Below, in pieces: positions 7,022 to 15,040 of a DNA stretch of 64,000 bases. This stretch comes from Poindextera sp041691315 (lineage in GTDB: Bacteria; Pseudomonadota; Alphaproteobacteria; Caulobacterales; Caulobacteraceae). The position numbers were made by a program, and so were the translations under genes. How positions within the stretch are numbered: the stretch's first letter is position 1; every line of letters starts with the position of its first letter. The notes beneath the pieces are model-generated. The model saw nothing but the letters and a program-made list of their open reading frames with translations. It was not told the origin of the DNA and searched no databases. The stretch is from contig JBEPUW010000020.1 in NCBI GenBank assembly GCA_041691315.1, positions 1 to 64,000 on the forward strand, given 5' to 3'.

Positions 7022-7783
7022 CTAGGCCCCGGCGCCGCCGTCGACCACGATGGCCTGGCCGGTCATCCAGGCGCCGGCCTTCGAGGCCAGGAAAACCGCC
7101 GCGCCGGCGATGTCGTCCGGCTCGCCAAGACGCCGTAGCGGCGTGGTCGCCGAGGAGCGGCGCTCCGCCTCCGGCGTGTCCCAGAGCGCGCGCGCGAAGT
7201 CGGTCTTGACCAGGCCCGGCGCGATGCAGTTGACCCGGATGTTCGAGGGGCTGAGTTCGTGCGCCAGGTTGCGCGCCAGCTGGAAATCGGCCGCCTTGGA
7301 GATGTTGTAGGCGCCGATCACGGCGTTGCCGCGCAGGCCGCCGACCGACGAGATGATGATGATCGCGCCGTCCTTCCGCTCCGTCATCTCCGGCGCGACC
7401 ATCTGGATCATCCAGTGGTTGGAGATGATGTTGTTGTCGAGAATCTTGCGGAAGGCGTCGTCGGTGATGCCGCTCATCGGCCCGTAATAGGGGTTGGAGG
7501 CGGCGTTGCAGACCAGGATGTCGATCTTGCCGAACGCCTTGCGGGTCTCGTCCATCAGCCGCTGAAGGTCGTCCTTCGACGAGATGTTGGCCGGAACCGC
7601 GATGGCCGCGCCCTTGTGCTTGGCATTGATGGCGGCGGCGACCTCATCGCACGGGCCGGCCTTGCGCGAGGAGATCGCAACCTTGGCGCCGTGTTCGGCC
7701 ATGCGCTCGGCGATCGCCTTGCCGATGCCGCGCGATGACCCGGTGATGACGGCCACCTTGCCGGAAAGATCGAACAGCTCCAT
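7022..7783 (-). CDS. Short-chain dehydrogenase/reductase (SDR)
   Basis: A 253-residue classical SDR. The cofactor motif GSSRGIG is at residues 15-21, the NAA of the NAG-type motif near 93, catalytic Ser at 145/146, and YNISK with Tyr159 and Lys163. The C-terminal GQAIVVDGG is typical. It oxidises or reduces a hydroxyl/carbonyl with NAD(P)(H); the substrate cannot be told. It is divergent from a Rieske-type ring oxygenase at 7901 with about 120 bp between, so both may act in one aromatic or steroid-like catabolic route (inference from adjacency). ATG 7783 has an acceptable purine-rich leader. Confidence 0.9.
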   Translation of the reverse strand: MELFDLSGKVAVITGSSRGIGKAIAERMAEHGAKVAISSRKAGPCDEVAAAINAKHKGAAIAVPANISSKDDLQRLMDETRKAFGKIDILVCNAASNPYYGPMSGITDDAFRKILDNNIISNHWMIQMVAPEMTERKDGAIIIISSVGGLRGNAVIGAYNISKAADFQLARNLAHELSPSNIRVNCIAPGLVKTDFARALWDTPEAERRSSATTPLRRLGEPDDIAGAAVFLASKAGAWMTGQAIVVDGGAGA

Positions 7784-7900
7784 CGCGCGGGCTCCCTAAA
7801 ACGTTTGTTTGATTGGCGGCCGGCACCCTGCCCTTGAGCCAAACCCAAGGTCAAGCCGGAAGGGGTGCGCATCTGCTGCGGTTCGCGCTACACAGCGCCC

Positions 7901-8998
7901 ATGGCCGAGGGCGACGCCAAACCCGTATCCGCCGCCGCGACCGTCCGGTTCGGCGAAGGCTTCTTGCGCGACATCTGGTATTTCGCCGGGCTCGCCGACG
8001 ACCTGAGGCCCGGCAAGCTGCAGCGCTACGAGATTCTGGGCGAGCCGGTCCTGCTCGGCCGCACTCGCGCCGGCCAGGCTTACGGCCTGCGTGACGTCTG
8101 CCCGCACCGCGCCGCGCCGTTGTCGGCCGGCCGGCTGGTCAAGGGCGAGGGCGGGGCCGAGCTGGTCGAATGCCCCTATCACGGCTGGCGCTGGCGCACC
8201 GACGGCGCCTGCGCCGCCATCCCGTCGCTTGTGGATGAGCAGGAGATGGATATCGGCCGCATCCGCGTGCGCGCCTATCCGGTGGCCGAAAGCCAGGGGC
8301 TGGTCTTCGTCTGGATGGGCGCCAGCCACGGCGGCGAACCCGACCAGCCGCCGCCGCTCTTTCCCGGCGTCGTCGGCGGCCGGCCGAAGCTGGTCGACCG
8401 CATGGTGTTCGACGCCCATATCGACCACGCTGTCGTCGGCCTGATGGACCCGACCCACGGCCCCTATGTGCACCAGAACTGGTGGTGGCGGTCGGCCGCC
8501 TCCCAGCACGACAAGGCCAAGGCCTTTGAGCCGCGCGAGGCCGGCTTCGCCATGGCCCGGCACGCGCCGTCCAGCAACTCATACGCCTATCGCATCCTGG
8601 GCGGCGCGCCGCGGACCGAGATTGTCTTTCACCTGCCGGGCCTGCGCTGGGAGCATATCCGGGTCGGCGCCCGCCAGGTGCTGGCCCTGACCTGCCTGAC
8701 GCCGGTGGACGAGACCCACACCCGCATCACCCAGGTCATGTGGTCCGACCACCCCGCCTTCACCCTGCTCAAGCCGTTCATCGCGGCCGGGGCGCGCAAG
8801 TTCCTGCGCCAGGACGCGGCCATGGTGGACCTGCAGAACCAGGGCCTGGCCTACGACCCGACCCTGCTCTGGATCGACGACGCCGACGCCCAGGCCAAGT
8901 GGTACCAGGCCCTGAAACGCGAATGGAGCGCCAGCCGCGCCGCCGGCCGTGCCTTTCAGAACCCGGTCAAGGCCGCGGTGCTGAAGTGGCGGAGCTAG
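7901..8998 (+). CDS. Rieske non-haem iron oxygenase, alpha-subunit type
   Basis: A 365-residue oxygenase. The Rieske [2Fe-2S] ligands are C67-x-H69 (VCPHRAAPL) and C91-x2-H94 (ECPYHGW). A C-terminal catalytic domain follows, with a DHAVVGLMDPTHGPYVHQNWWW region likely carrying the mononuclear iron ligands. Proteins of this class (including demethylases such as VanA-like enzymes) hydroxylate aromatic or polycyclic substrates using electrons from a separate reductase, which is not encoded nearby. ATG 7901 is favoured over the upstream GTG at 7865 because the preceding 12 residues lack family similarity. Its stop lies 4 bases before the probable rsmD start. Confidence 0.87.
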   Translation: MAEGDAKPVSAAATVRFGEGFLRDIWYFAGLADDLRPGKLQRYEILGEPVLLGRTRAGQAYGLRDVCPHRAAPLSAGRLVKGEGGAELVECPYHGWRWRTDGACAAIPSLVDEQEMDIGRIRVRAYPVAESQGLVFVWMGASHGGEPDQPPPLFPGVVGGRPKLVDRMVFDAHIDHAVVGLMDPTHGPYVHQNWWWRSAASQHDKAKAFEPREAGFAMARHAPSSNSYAYRILGGAPRTEIVFHLPGLRWEHIRVGARQVLALTCLTPVDETHTRITQVMWSDHPAFTLLKPFIAAGARKFLRQDAAMVDLQNQGLAYDPTLLWIDDADAQAKWYQALKREWSASRAAGRAFQNPVKAAVLKWRS

Positions 8999-9002
8999 AG
9001 CC

Positions 9003-9590
9003 ATCCGCATAGTCGCCGGCCTCTATCGTGGCCGCAGCCTGATCGCGCCGGCGGGCCTGGCGACCCGGCCGACGGCGGACCGGGCGCGGCAGGCGGTGTT
9101 CAACGTGCTCGAACATGCCGCCTGGTCGCCCGGATTGCGGGGCGCGCGCGTCATCGACCTGTTCGCCGGATCTGGGGCGCTGGGCCTGGAGGCGCTGTCG
9201 CGCGGCGCCGATTTCTGTCTGTTCGTCGAGATCGACGACGCCGCCCGAGGCGCGATCCGCGACAATATCGAGGCCTTGGCGCCCAACGGCGCGCTGTTCG
9301 GTCGCAGCCGCATCCATCGCCGCGACGCCACCGACCTGGGCAAGAAGCCGGCCGGCGACGGCGCGCCCTTCGACCTCGCCTTCCTCGATCCGCCCTATGC
9401 GCGCGGCCTGGGCGAGCGGGCGCTGGCCTCGCTCGCCGCCGACGGCTGGCTCAAGGCCCGCGCGATCTGCGTCTTCGAGCGCGGCGCGGACGAAACCGCG
9501 CCTGCCGTCGACGGCTTCGAGGCGCTTGACGATCGCCGTTACGGGGCGGCGCGCGTGCATGTGCTGCGATATTCACCAGGCGCGGCTTGA
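9003..9590 (+). CDS. rsmD: 16S rRNA (guanine966-N2)-methyltransferase, apparent ATC start
   Basis: RsmD methylates G966 of 16S rRNA. The N-terminal signature RIVAG.YRGR...TRPTADRARQAVFNVLE is at residues 2-36, the SAM-binding IDLFAGSGALG at 51-61, and the catalytic DPPY at 129-132. The frame has no ATG, GTG or TTG until GTG 9096, which would remove the conserved first 31 residues; an in-frame stop lies at 8982. The codon aligned with the family's Met1 is ATC at 9003, with GGAG eight bases upstream. Either a rare initiation codon or a sequence error or mutation is implied. The 3' end overlaps the opposite yjhX-like gene by 18 bases. Confidence 0.85.
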   Translation: MRIVAGLYRGRSLIAPAGLATRPTADRARQAVFNVLEHAAWSPGLRGARVIDLFAGSGALGLEALSRGADFCLFVEIDDAARGAIRDNIEALAPNGALFGRSRIHRRDATDLGKKPAGDGAPFDLAFLDPPYARGLGERALASLAADGWLKARAICVFERGADETAPAVDGFEALDDRRYGAARVHVLRYSPGAA

Positions 9591-9848
9591 GGTGCGGTTG
9601 TCGAGCTGGCTGCGCAGGCAGAGCGCCCCCTCGCGGGTGATGCGATAGGGGCCGCCGCCCCGGCTGATGATCAGCCGGCGACGCTTCAGCACTTTGAAGA
9701 CGTCGAGGGTACAGTCCGGCAGGACAAAGCCGGTGTGGGTGAGGCATTCGGCGGCGACCGGGGAGCCCCTGTCGTCGCGTTCGAGTTGGATGCGGCCGCC
9801 CTGGGCGAGCGCGTGCAGCGTGCGTTGCTGCGATTTGGAGATGTTCAC
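9573..9848 (-). CDS. YjhX-family protein
   Basis: A 91-residue protein with the full YjhX signature: MNISKSQQRTLHALAQGGRIQLERDD, CLTHTGFVLPDCTLDVFKVLKRRRLI and GGPYRITREGALCLRSQLDNR. E. coli YjhX is described as a toxin (paired with YjhQ), but many alphaproteobacteria carry stand-alone copies and their role is not settled. It is predicted to be a small winged-helix-like protein. GTG 9848 is chosen because family members begin MNISK; the frame is open upstream to ATG 9962 without similarity. No YjhQ-like acetyltransferase is adjacent. It converges on rsmD. Confidence 0.82.
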   Translation of the reverse strand: MNISKSQQRTLHALAQGGRIQLERDDRGSPVAAECLTHTGFVLPDCTLDVFKVLKRRRLIISRGGGPYRITREGALCLRSQLDNRTSSRAW

Positions 9849-10145
9849 GGGAGACGATCCGAAAGGCGTGGCCAAGGGCGCCTCGAACGCGTTGGCGTCA
9901 CGAGGCGGGCGAGTTTCCAGGCCTTGCTTACGGACGTCGGGCCAGACCCGCACGCCGGTCACGAAGGCCCTAAGCCTTACGGACAGTCTCTGACATCAAG
10001 CCCCCAAAGGTGAAGCGTCACATTGGGATAACGGGAAGCTGAGGCGCCGTCCAGAGCGACCGCCGCCTCACCACCTCGGCCCTTCTCCCCTCGCGGGAGA
10101 AGGATGCGTTTGCCGGGCTCTGCGTGAGTCCCAAAATATTCAGGA
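9849..10145. other. Gap with a strong hairpin, no gene seen
   Basis: The stretch upstream of the YjhX-like gene and downstream of the methyltransferase gene holds no supported gene. Its only clear structure is the 9-bp-stem hairpin at 10081-10103, which resembles the short hairpins ending the larger palindromic repeats elsewhere in the window. A promoter for the minus-strand yjhX-like gene should lie near 9860-9960, but I cannot place it. Confidence 0.5.
10081..10103. repeat. Hairpin CCTTCTCCC/GGGAGAAGG
   Basis: Perfect 9-base arms with a 5-base loop CTCGC. The same CTTCTCCC/GGGAGAAG stem recurs at 23707-23725 and 40466-40484, so this is probably a solitary or degenerate unit of that palindromic repeat family. 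It could also end transcription of the minus-strand methyltransferase gene, although no run of T follows. Confidence 0.6.
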
Positions 10146-10982
10146 TCAGCTGAGCCGCGCCCGCACCAAGTGGCCGCCCTTGCGGTCGGGAGAGCCGGCG
10201 GGGGCGCCGAAATAGAGGATGGAGACCTCGGTCGGGCCCAGGTCCTCGATCTCGCCGAACCCGAGCGCGCGCAGGCGGGGGTGCAGGGTCTGTGGCGTGA
10301 AGAAGGTCAGCCAGGGCTCGCCGAGGGTCGCAACCCGCGCCGCGCGGCGGCCATGCGCAATCGCGGTCCGGGCCGGCATGGCGCCCGGCGGGTCGCTGTA
10401 GCTGAACACCACCTCCGAGCCCTTCGCCAGGCTGGCGATGAAGCCGAGGGTGGCGAAGACCGCGGGTTCGGTCAGATAGGGCACGACGCCCATCCAGGTG
10501 AAGATGGCCGGCTGGGCGGCGTCGAACCCGGCGGCGGCCAGCCCCTCGGCCAGGCTGACGCGCTCGAAATCGACCGGGGCAAAGGTCAGGCTCTCCGGCG
10601 CGACAATGCTGGCCTCGGCCAGGCGCTGGCGCTTCCAGGCCTGGGTGGCCGGATGATCGACCTCGAAGACGCGCAAGCCCGCGTGCGGATTGCGATAGGC
10701 GAAGGTGTCGAGCCCGGCGCCCAACACCACCAGCTGGCCCACACCGCGCCTGACGCCGGCGGCGACCGCGGTCTCTGCGAAGCGGGTGCGCGCGGCGATG
10801 AACAGCCGCATGCCGCGCTGGGCGGGGTCGGCGACGGCCTGCGCCTCTAGGGTCCTTGGATCTTCACCCAGGATGCGGACGGCCAGCGGATCGTGAAAGA
10901 TTCGGCCCTGTTCGAGGAGCTGATGTACCGCGCGATGGGCGGCGGCGCGCCGCGCGGTTCGGCTGGGCTGACCAATCTGCAT
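10146..10982 (-). CDS. SAM-dependent methyltransferase, LCM/TIGR00027-like
   Basis: A 278-residue class I methyltransferase of the leucine-carboxyl-methyltransferase-like group. The N-terminus has SRTARRAAAHRAVHQL and the family's DPLAVRILG. The SAM motif QLVVLGAGLDTFAYR is at residues 83-97, and VFEVDHPATQAWKRQRL is the acidic loop after strand 2. IFTWMGVVPYLTE is the post-motif region. Bacterial members have unknown small-molecule or protein carboxylate substrates, and some sit in natural-product clusters, but nothing similar is nearby. It is upstream of and co-directional with mutL's neighbourhood, yet separated by 70 bp, so coupling is uncertain. Confidence 0.85.
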   Translation of the reverse strand: MQIGQPSRTARRAAAHRAVHQLLEQGRIFHDPLAVRILGEDPRTLEAQAVADPAQRGMRLFIAARTRFAETAVAAGVRRGVGQLVVLGAGLDTFAYRNPHAGLRVFEVDHPATQAWKRQRLAEASIVAPESLTFAPVDFERVSLAEGLAAAGFDAAQPAIFTWMGVVPYLTEPAVFATLGFIASLAKGSEVVFSYSDPPGAMPARTAIAHGRRAARVATLGEPWLTFFTPQTLHPRLRALGFGEIEDLGPTEVSILYFGAPAGSPDRKGGHLVRARLS

Positions 10983-11052
10983 GGGCCAAGCTTAATCCGG
11001 CCGCGCACGGCCGAAAAGAACAAAGTAGAAACATCGCTGCGATTCACCTGCA

Positions 11053-12858
11053 TCAACGCCGCCCGAACAGCCGCTCGATGTCGGCCAGCTTCAGCTCGAC
11101 GTAGGTGGGGCGGCCGTGATTGCACTGCCCGGAATGCGGCGTCGCCTCCATCTGGCGCAGCAGAGCATTCATTTCGGCGGCGCTCAGGCGGCGTCCGGCC
11201 CGCACGGAGCCGTGACAGGCCATGGTCGAGCAGACCGCCTGCAGCCGCTCGGCCAGCGCCAACGGGGCGCCGTTCTCGGCCAGGTCGTCGGCGATGTCGC
11301 GCACCAGGCCGGCGGCGTCGGTCTCGCCCAGCAGGGCCGGGGTCTCGCGCACCAGCACGGCCCCGGGGCCGAACGGCTCGATGACCAGGCCGAGCTTGGC
11401 CAGGTCGTCAGCGTAGCGGCCGACGCGCTCGGCCTCGGCCGGGTCGAGCTCGACCACCTCGGGCATCAGCAGGGTCTGGCGCACCGCGCCGCCGGCCTCC
11501 AGCTCGGCCTTCATCTTCTCATAGACCAGCCGCTCATGGGCGGCGTGCTGGTCGACGATGACGATGCCGTCCGCCGTCTGGGCCACCACGTAGGTCTCGT
11601 GCACCTGAGCCCGAGCCGCCCCCAGCGGATAGCTGGTCGGATCGATCACCTCGGCCGTGGGCGCGGCGGCATAGTCCAGCTCCGCCCGGCCGGACGGCTC
11701 GGAGAGGCCGGCGAAGCTCGGCGCGGCGGCCTGTGGCGTCCAGCCGCCCGCGTTCCAGGCCGAGAAGCCGCGCGGCGAGGGTCCGCCGCCCATGCGAAAT
11801 CCGCCAAGCGCGGCCGAGGCCACCGTGGTCGAGGCGCGATGGCCGGCGCCGGCTAGGGCATGGCGCAGCGCCCCGATGATCAGGCCGCGCACCAGGGCCG
11901 GATCGCGGAAGCGCACCTCGGCCTTGGCCGGATGCACGTTGATATCGACCAGCTCCGGCTCGAGATCGACATAGAGGGCTGCGGTGGGGTGCCGGTCGCG
12001 GGCGAGGAAGTCGGCGTAAGCCGCGCGCAAGGCCCCGGCCAGCAGCCGGTCGCGCACCGGCCGGCCGTTGACGAACAGGTACTGGTGCGCCGCATTGCCG
12101 CGCGAATAGGTCGGCAGGCCGGCATAGCCGCTCAGCGCAACGCCCTCGCGCAGCTGGTCAAGCTGCAGGGCGTTGGCTTCGAAATCCGCGCCCAGCACCG
12201 CGGCCAGCCGCTTCAGCCGCCCTTCCGGCCCCTTGGCTTCAGGGGCCAGGCGCAGCGTGCGGCGGCCGTCGATGTCGAGGCTGAAGCCTACGGCCTCGTG
12301 CGCCATGGCCTGACGCTTGACCTCCTCGGCGATGGCCATGGCCTCGGCGCGCTCGGACTTCATGAACTTGAGCCGGGCGGGCGTGGCATAGAACAGGTCA
12401 CGCACCTCGACCCTGGCCCCGTGATCGCCGGCGAAAGCCGCCGGCCGCGCCTGGTCAAGCGAACCGGCCGCGGTTGAAAGCGAAAAGGCGTCGAGCGAAC
12501 CGCGCGCCCGGGCGGTCAGGGTCAGCCGCGCCACCGAGCCGATCGACGGCAGCGCTTCGCCGCGAAATCCGAGCGTGGCGATGCGCAGCAGGTCGAAATT
12601 GCCCTCGGCGTCCGGGCTGAGCTTGGAGGTGGCGTGGCGCTCCAGCGCCAGCGACAGCTCGTCGGCGGTCAGGCCCTGGCCGTCGTCGACCACCAGGATG
12701 CGCGACAGCCCGCCGCCGTCGGCCTGCACCTCGATGCGACGGGCGCCGGCGTCGACGGCGTTCTCCACCAGTTCCTTGACCGCGCTCGCCGGCCTTTCGA
12801 CCACCTCGCCGGCGGCGATGCGGTTGACGGTCTCCGGCGGCAGGCGGCGGATGGGCAT
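11053..12858 (-). CDS. mutL: DNA mismatch repair protein MutL
   Basis: A 601-residue full-length MutL. The N-terminal GHKL ATPase shows NRIAAGEVVERPASAVKELVENAVDAGA, VVDDGQGL and ATSKL. The C-terminal domain holds the endonuclease motif DQHAAHERLVYEK plus ACHGSVRAG and GQCNHGRPT. It is therefore the nicking type of MutL expected in bacteria without MutH. It couples MutS mismatch recognition to strand incision. It is divergent from the TraB/GumN gene with about 110 bp between. ATG 12858 gives the expected MPIRRLPPETVNRIAAGE start. Confidence 0.97.
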   Translation of the reverse strand: MPIRRLPPETVNRIAAGEVVERPASAVKELVENAVDAGARRIEVQADGGGLSRILVVDDGQGLTADELSLALERHATSKLSPDAEGNFDLLRIATLGFRGEALPSIGSVARLTLTARARGSLDAFSLSTAAGSLDQARPAAFAGDHGARVEVRDLFYATPARLKFMKSERAEAMAIAEEVKRQAMAHEAVGFSLDIDGRRTLRLAPEAKGPEGRLKRLAAVLGADFEANALQLDQLREGVALSGYAGLPTYSRGNAAHQYLFVNGRPVRDRLLAGALRAAYADFLARDRHPTAALYVDLEPELVDINVHPAKAEVRFRDPALVRGLIIGALRHALAGAGHRASTTVASAALGGFRMGGGPSPRGFSAWNAGGWTPQAAAPSFAGLSEPSGRAELDYAAAPTAEVIDPTSYPLGAARAQVHETYVVAQTADGIVIVDQHAAHERLVYEKMKAELEAGGAVRQTLLMPEVVELDPAEAERVGRYADDLAKLGLVIEPFGPGAVLVRETPALLGETDAAGLVRDIADDLAENGAPLALAERLQAVCSTMACHGSVRAGRRLSAAEMNALLRQMEATPHSGQCNHGRPTYVELKLADIERLFGRR

Positions 12859-12966
12859 GGCGCCAGTCTACCCGATTCCGGCCTTTCGTCTCAGAGCTCC
12901 GCTTTTCGGCCCATCAAGCCCCCGGCCAAGGTTGCAACCGGGCATGCGAGCCGCCACCTTGGCCCC

Positions 12967-13866
12967 ATGCCGTTTCCAAACCAACGCACCGCGCGGGGCG
13001 CGCGTGGTCTCGCCCTCGTCGGAGCGCTGCTGGCGTTCGCCCTTCCCGCCACGGCGGCCCCGACCTGGTGGCACATCACCTCGGGCCGCTCCGAGGTCTG
13101 GCTCATCGGCGCGCCCAACCTGACGCAGAAGAGCTTCAGCTGGGACAGCCACGTCGTCGAACAGAGGCTGAAGGGTGCCACCGCCCTGATCATCGAGCCG
13201 CAGGCCAAGGGCAACATCATCGGCCTCGCCGGCGACCTGTTCGGCGCCGCCCATGCCATGCGGTCAGACACGCCGCTGGAAGCCTCGCTGCCGCCGCCGC
13301 TGCGGCAGCATTTCCAGACGGTGCGCACCGGCATCGGCCAGGGTCCCGGCAAGTACGCCGGCTGGAAGCCGTCCGCCGCCGGCGTCATCCTGACCAACGA
13401 CTTCATGAAGGCTCAGAACCTGGAGACCGGCGCGACCATCAAGGCGGTGCGTCGGATGGCGCGTGGCGCCGGCGTGCATGAACTGGCCTCGGGCTCCTAT
13501 GACGGCGCGCCGATCATCGCCGCCGCCGAGCAGCTGAACAGCACAGGCCAACAGACCTGCCTGGCCGCTTCGCTGCACGACATCAACCAGGCCCCGGTGC
13601 GCCTGCACATGGCCCAGGACTGGGCGCGCGGCGTCCAGCACCCCAACCCGACCGATCCGGCCGACCAGGCCTGCCTGAACGCCATGCCGTCGCTGAAGAA
13701 CCTCAACGACCGGCTGATCGGCTCGGAGGCGCAGGCGGTCGTCGACGCCCTGAAACGCCCCGGCCGCGCCGTCGCGGTCTTCGACCTGGGCGCCACCGTC
13801 ATGCCCGGCGGCGTCCTCGACCGCATCCGCGCCCACGGCGTCACGGTGTCCGCGCCGGTGCCCTAA
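12967..13866 (+). CDS. TraB/GumN-family protein, exported
   Basis: A 299-residue protein with an N-terminal signal peptide (hydrophobic LALVGALLAFALPATAAP, cleavage near residue 31) followed by a GumN/TraB-type domain: WWHITSGRSEVWLIG at the start of the mature part, then repeated helical segments and a C-terminal GRAVAVFDLGATVMPGGVLDRIRAHGVTV. The family normally shows GS/GxxH motifs near the N-terminus; here the equivalent is LIGAPN and the histidine is not obvious, so activity may be altered. ATG 12967 gives a clean signal sequence; the open frame to 12634 is antisense to mutL. A hairpin follows at 13870-13887. Confidence 0.75.
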   Translation: MPFPNQRTARGARGLALVGALLAFALPATAAPTWWHITSGRSEVWLIGAPNLTQKSFSWDSHVVEQRLKGATALIIEPQAKGNIIGLAGDLFGAAHAMRSDTPLEASLPPPLRQHFQTVRTGIGQGPGKYAGWKPSAAGVILTNDFMKAQNLETGATIKAVRRMARGAGVHELASGSYDGAPIIAAAEQLNSTGQQTCLAASLHDINQAPVRLHMAQDWARGVQHPNPTDPADQACLNAMPSLKNLNDRLIGSEAQAVVDALKRPGRAVAVFDLGATVMPGGVLDRIRAHGVTVSAPVP

Positions 13867-13869
13867 AAA

Positions 13870-13887
13870 CCTCTCCCAGAGGAGAGG
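13870..13887. terminator. Terminator hairpin between converging genes
   Basis: Seven-base arms CCTCTCC and GGAGAGG enclose a CAGA loop in the 25 bp between two converging stop codons. On the minus strand the stem is followed by GTTTTTA, giving a normal intrinsic terminator for the DUF3035 lipoprotein gene. On the plus strand there is no T-run. Confidence 0.75.
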
Positions 13888-13891
13888 TAAC

Positions 13892-14473
13892 TTAGAGCCC
13901 GGGCAGCTTGACGCCGCCGCCGCTGGCGGTGCGGGCGATCACGATCTGGCGGCCGCCGGTCAGCTTCTGGATGCGCTGGGACTCGGCCGCCGCGTCGATC
14001 GGCGCGGCTTGCACGGCGCCGGCCTGGTCGGCGGTCAGGACCGCGGGCTGAGCCGACGGCTTGCCCTTGCGCCAGAACATCACCCAGTCCGCGAAGCCCT
14101 TGTCCTTGTGGGAAATCGCTCCGAACTCGTCGTCGACCACATAGCGGATCATCGGGTCGGCCCGGTCGGCGCCGGCCTTGCTGGCCAGCAGCTTCTCGCC
14201 CTCCGAACGGCTTTCCGACGCGCGCTGGCCGAGCAGGGCCGCGCGGGCCTGGCTTTCCGGCTGCAGTTCCTGCGGCCGCGGCTCGCCCGGCGACGGCGGA
14301 CGCAGCGAATAGTCGGGCGGCACCACCAACGGCGCCTTCGACACGACGCGGAACTCGTCAGGCACGACCTTGACGAGGCCGAGCGCCTGGCGCGTGCTTT
14401 GGCAGCCGCCGAGGGCCGTCCCCGCAACCAGCAGCGCAACCGTCGCCACGCGATTGAAACCCATCGAACTCAT
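13892..14473 (-). CDS. bamF: DUF3035/BamF-type outer-membrane lipoprotein
   Basis: A 193-residue predicted lipoprotein. A short hydrophobic leader ends in the lipobox ALGGC with the lipidated Cys24. The DUF3035 signature VVPDEFRVVSKAPLVVPPDYSLRPPSPGEPRPQE follows. In Caulobacter a DUF3035 lipoprotein (BamF) belongs to the beta-barrel assembly machinery at the outer membrane, and the position next to lspA, the lipoprotein signal peptidase, fits. The C-terminal half is low-complexity and Ala/Gln-rich. ATG 14473 and ATG 14464 are both possible. The symbol is assigned by family and context. Confidence 0.82.
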   Translation of the reverse strand: MSSMGFNRVATVALLVAGTALGGCQSTRQALGLVKVVPDEFRVVSKAPLVVPPDYSLRPPSPGEPRPQELQPESQARAALLGQRASESRSEGEKLLASKAGADRADPMIRYVVDDEFGAISHKDKGFADWVMFWRKGKPSAQPAVLTADQAGAVQAAPIDAAAESQRIQKLTGGRQIVIARTASGGGVKLPGL

Positions 14474-14530
14474 GCTCCTTTGAGCGCCCCGGCGTCTCGA
14501 TAGCGCATTAAGCCTGTGGGCGCCAACGGG

Positions 14531-15040
14531 CTAGGTGGTCGCGGGCCTGGCGGTCAGCAGGCTGTCGATCACCAGGAGCGCCACGCCGACGCTGATGCCG
14601 CTATCGGCGACGTTGAACACCCAGGGGAAGTGCAGGCCGGAAAAGTCGAGAAAGTCGAAGACCTGACCCCAGCGCACCCGGTCGATGATGTTGTTGCCGA
14701 TAGCGCCGCCCATGATCAGGCCGATCGCCGCGCCGCTCAAAGTCCGGTCGATGCGCCGCACCCAGAGCCCGAGCGCGACCACGACGCAGGCGGCGAAGCC
14801 GACCAGCAGCCAGCGGCCGAGATCGCCATGCGCGTGGAAGATCCCGAAAGCGACGCCCGGGTTCCAGCCGCTGTTCAGCTGGAAAAACGGCAAGATGCGT
14901 ACGGGCGCGCGGTCGATCAGGTCGAACGGGCCGAGTAGCCAGGCCTTGACCGCTTGGTCCGTGAGCACGACCAGCGCCGCCAGCCCAAAGGCCAGCCAGC
15001 CGTTGCGGTTGACCAGCGGTTCGCGCGCCCTAGCGGCCAT
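14531..15040 (-). CDS. lspA: Lipoprotein signal peptidase (signal peptidase II)
   Basis: A 169-residue inner-membrane aspartyl protease that removes signal peptides from prolipoproteins after lipidation. Four hydrophobic segments are visible (about 15-35, 60-70/78-95, 103-118, 140-163). The catalytic aspartates are D120 in GNNIIDR and D146 in FNVADSG. The start ATG 15040 overlaps the ileS stop by 11 bases, so it is probably translationally coupled to ileS; the longer open frame into ileS is not needed. The order ileS-lspA-lipoprotein is a common bacterial arrangement. Confidence 0.96.
   Translation of the reverse strand: MAARAREPLVNRNGWLAFGLAALVVLTDQAVKAWLLGPFDLIDRAPVRILPFFQLNSGWNPGVAFGIFHAHGDLGRWLLVGFAACVVVALGLWVRRIDRTLSGAAIGLIMGGAIGNNIIDRVRWGQVFDFLDFSGLHFPWVFNVADSGISVGVALLVIDSLLTARPATT

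Noticed and set aside
6698..7138. 146-codon plus-strand frame read as a gene
   Set aside because: Only its first third has similarity (to the 3064 gene); it then continues through non-coding DNA and antisense to the SDR gene, so it was recorded as a fragment.
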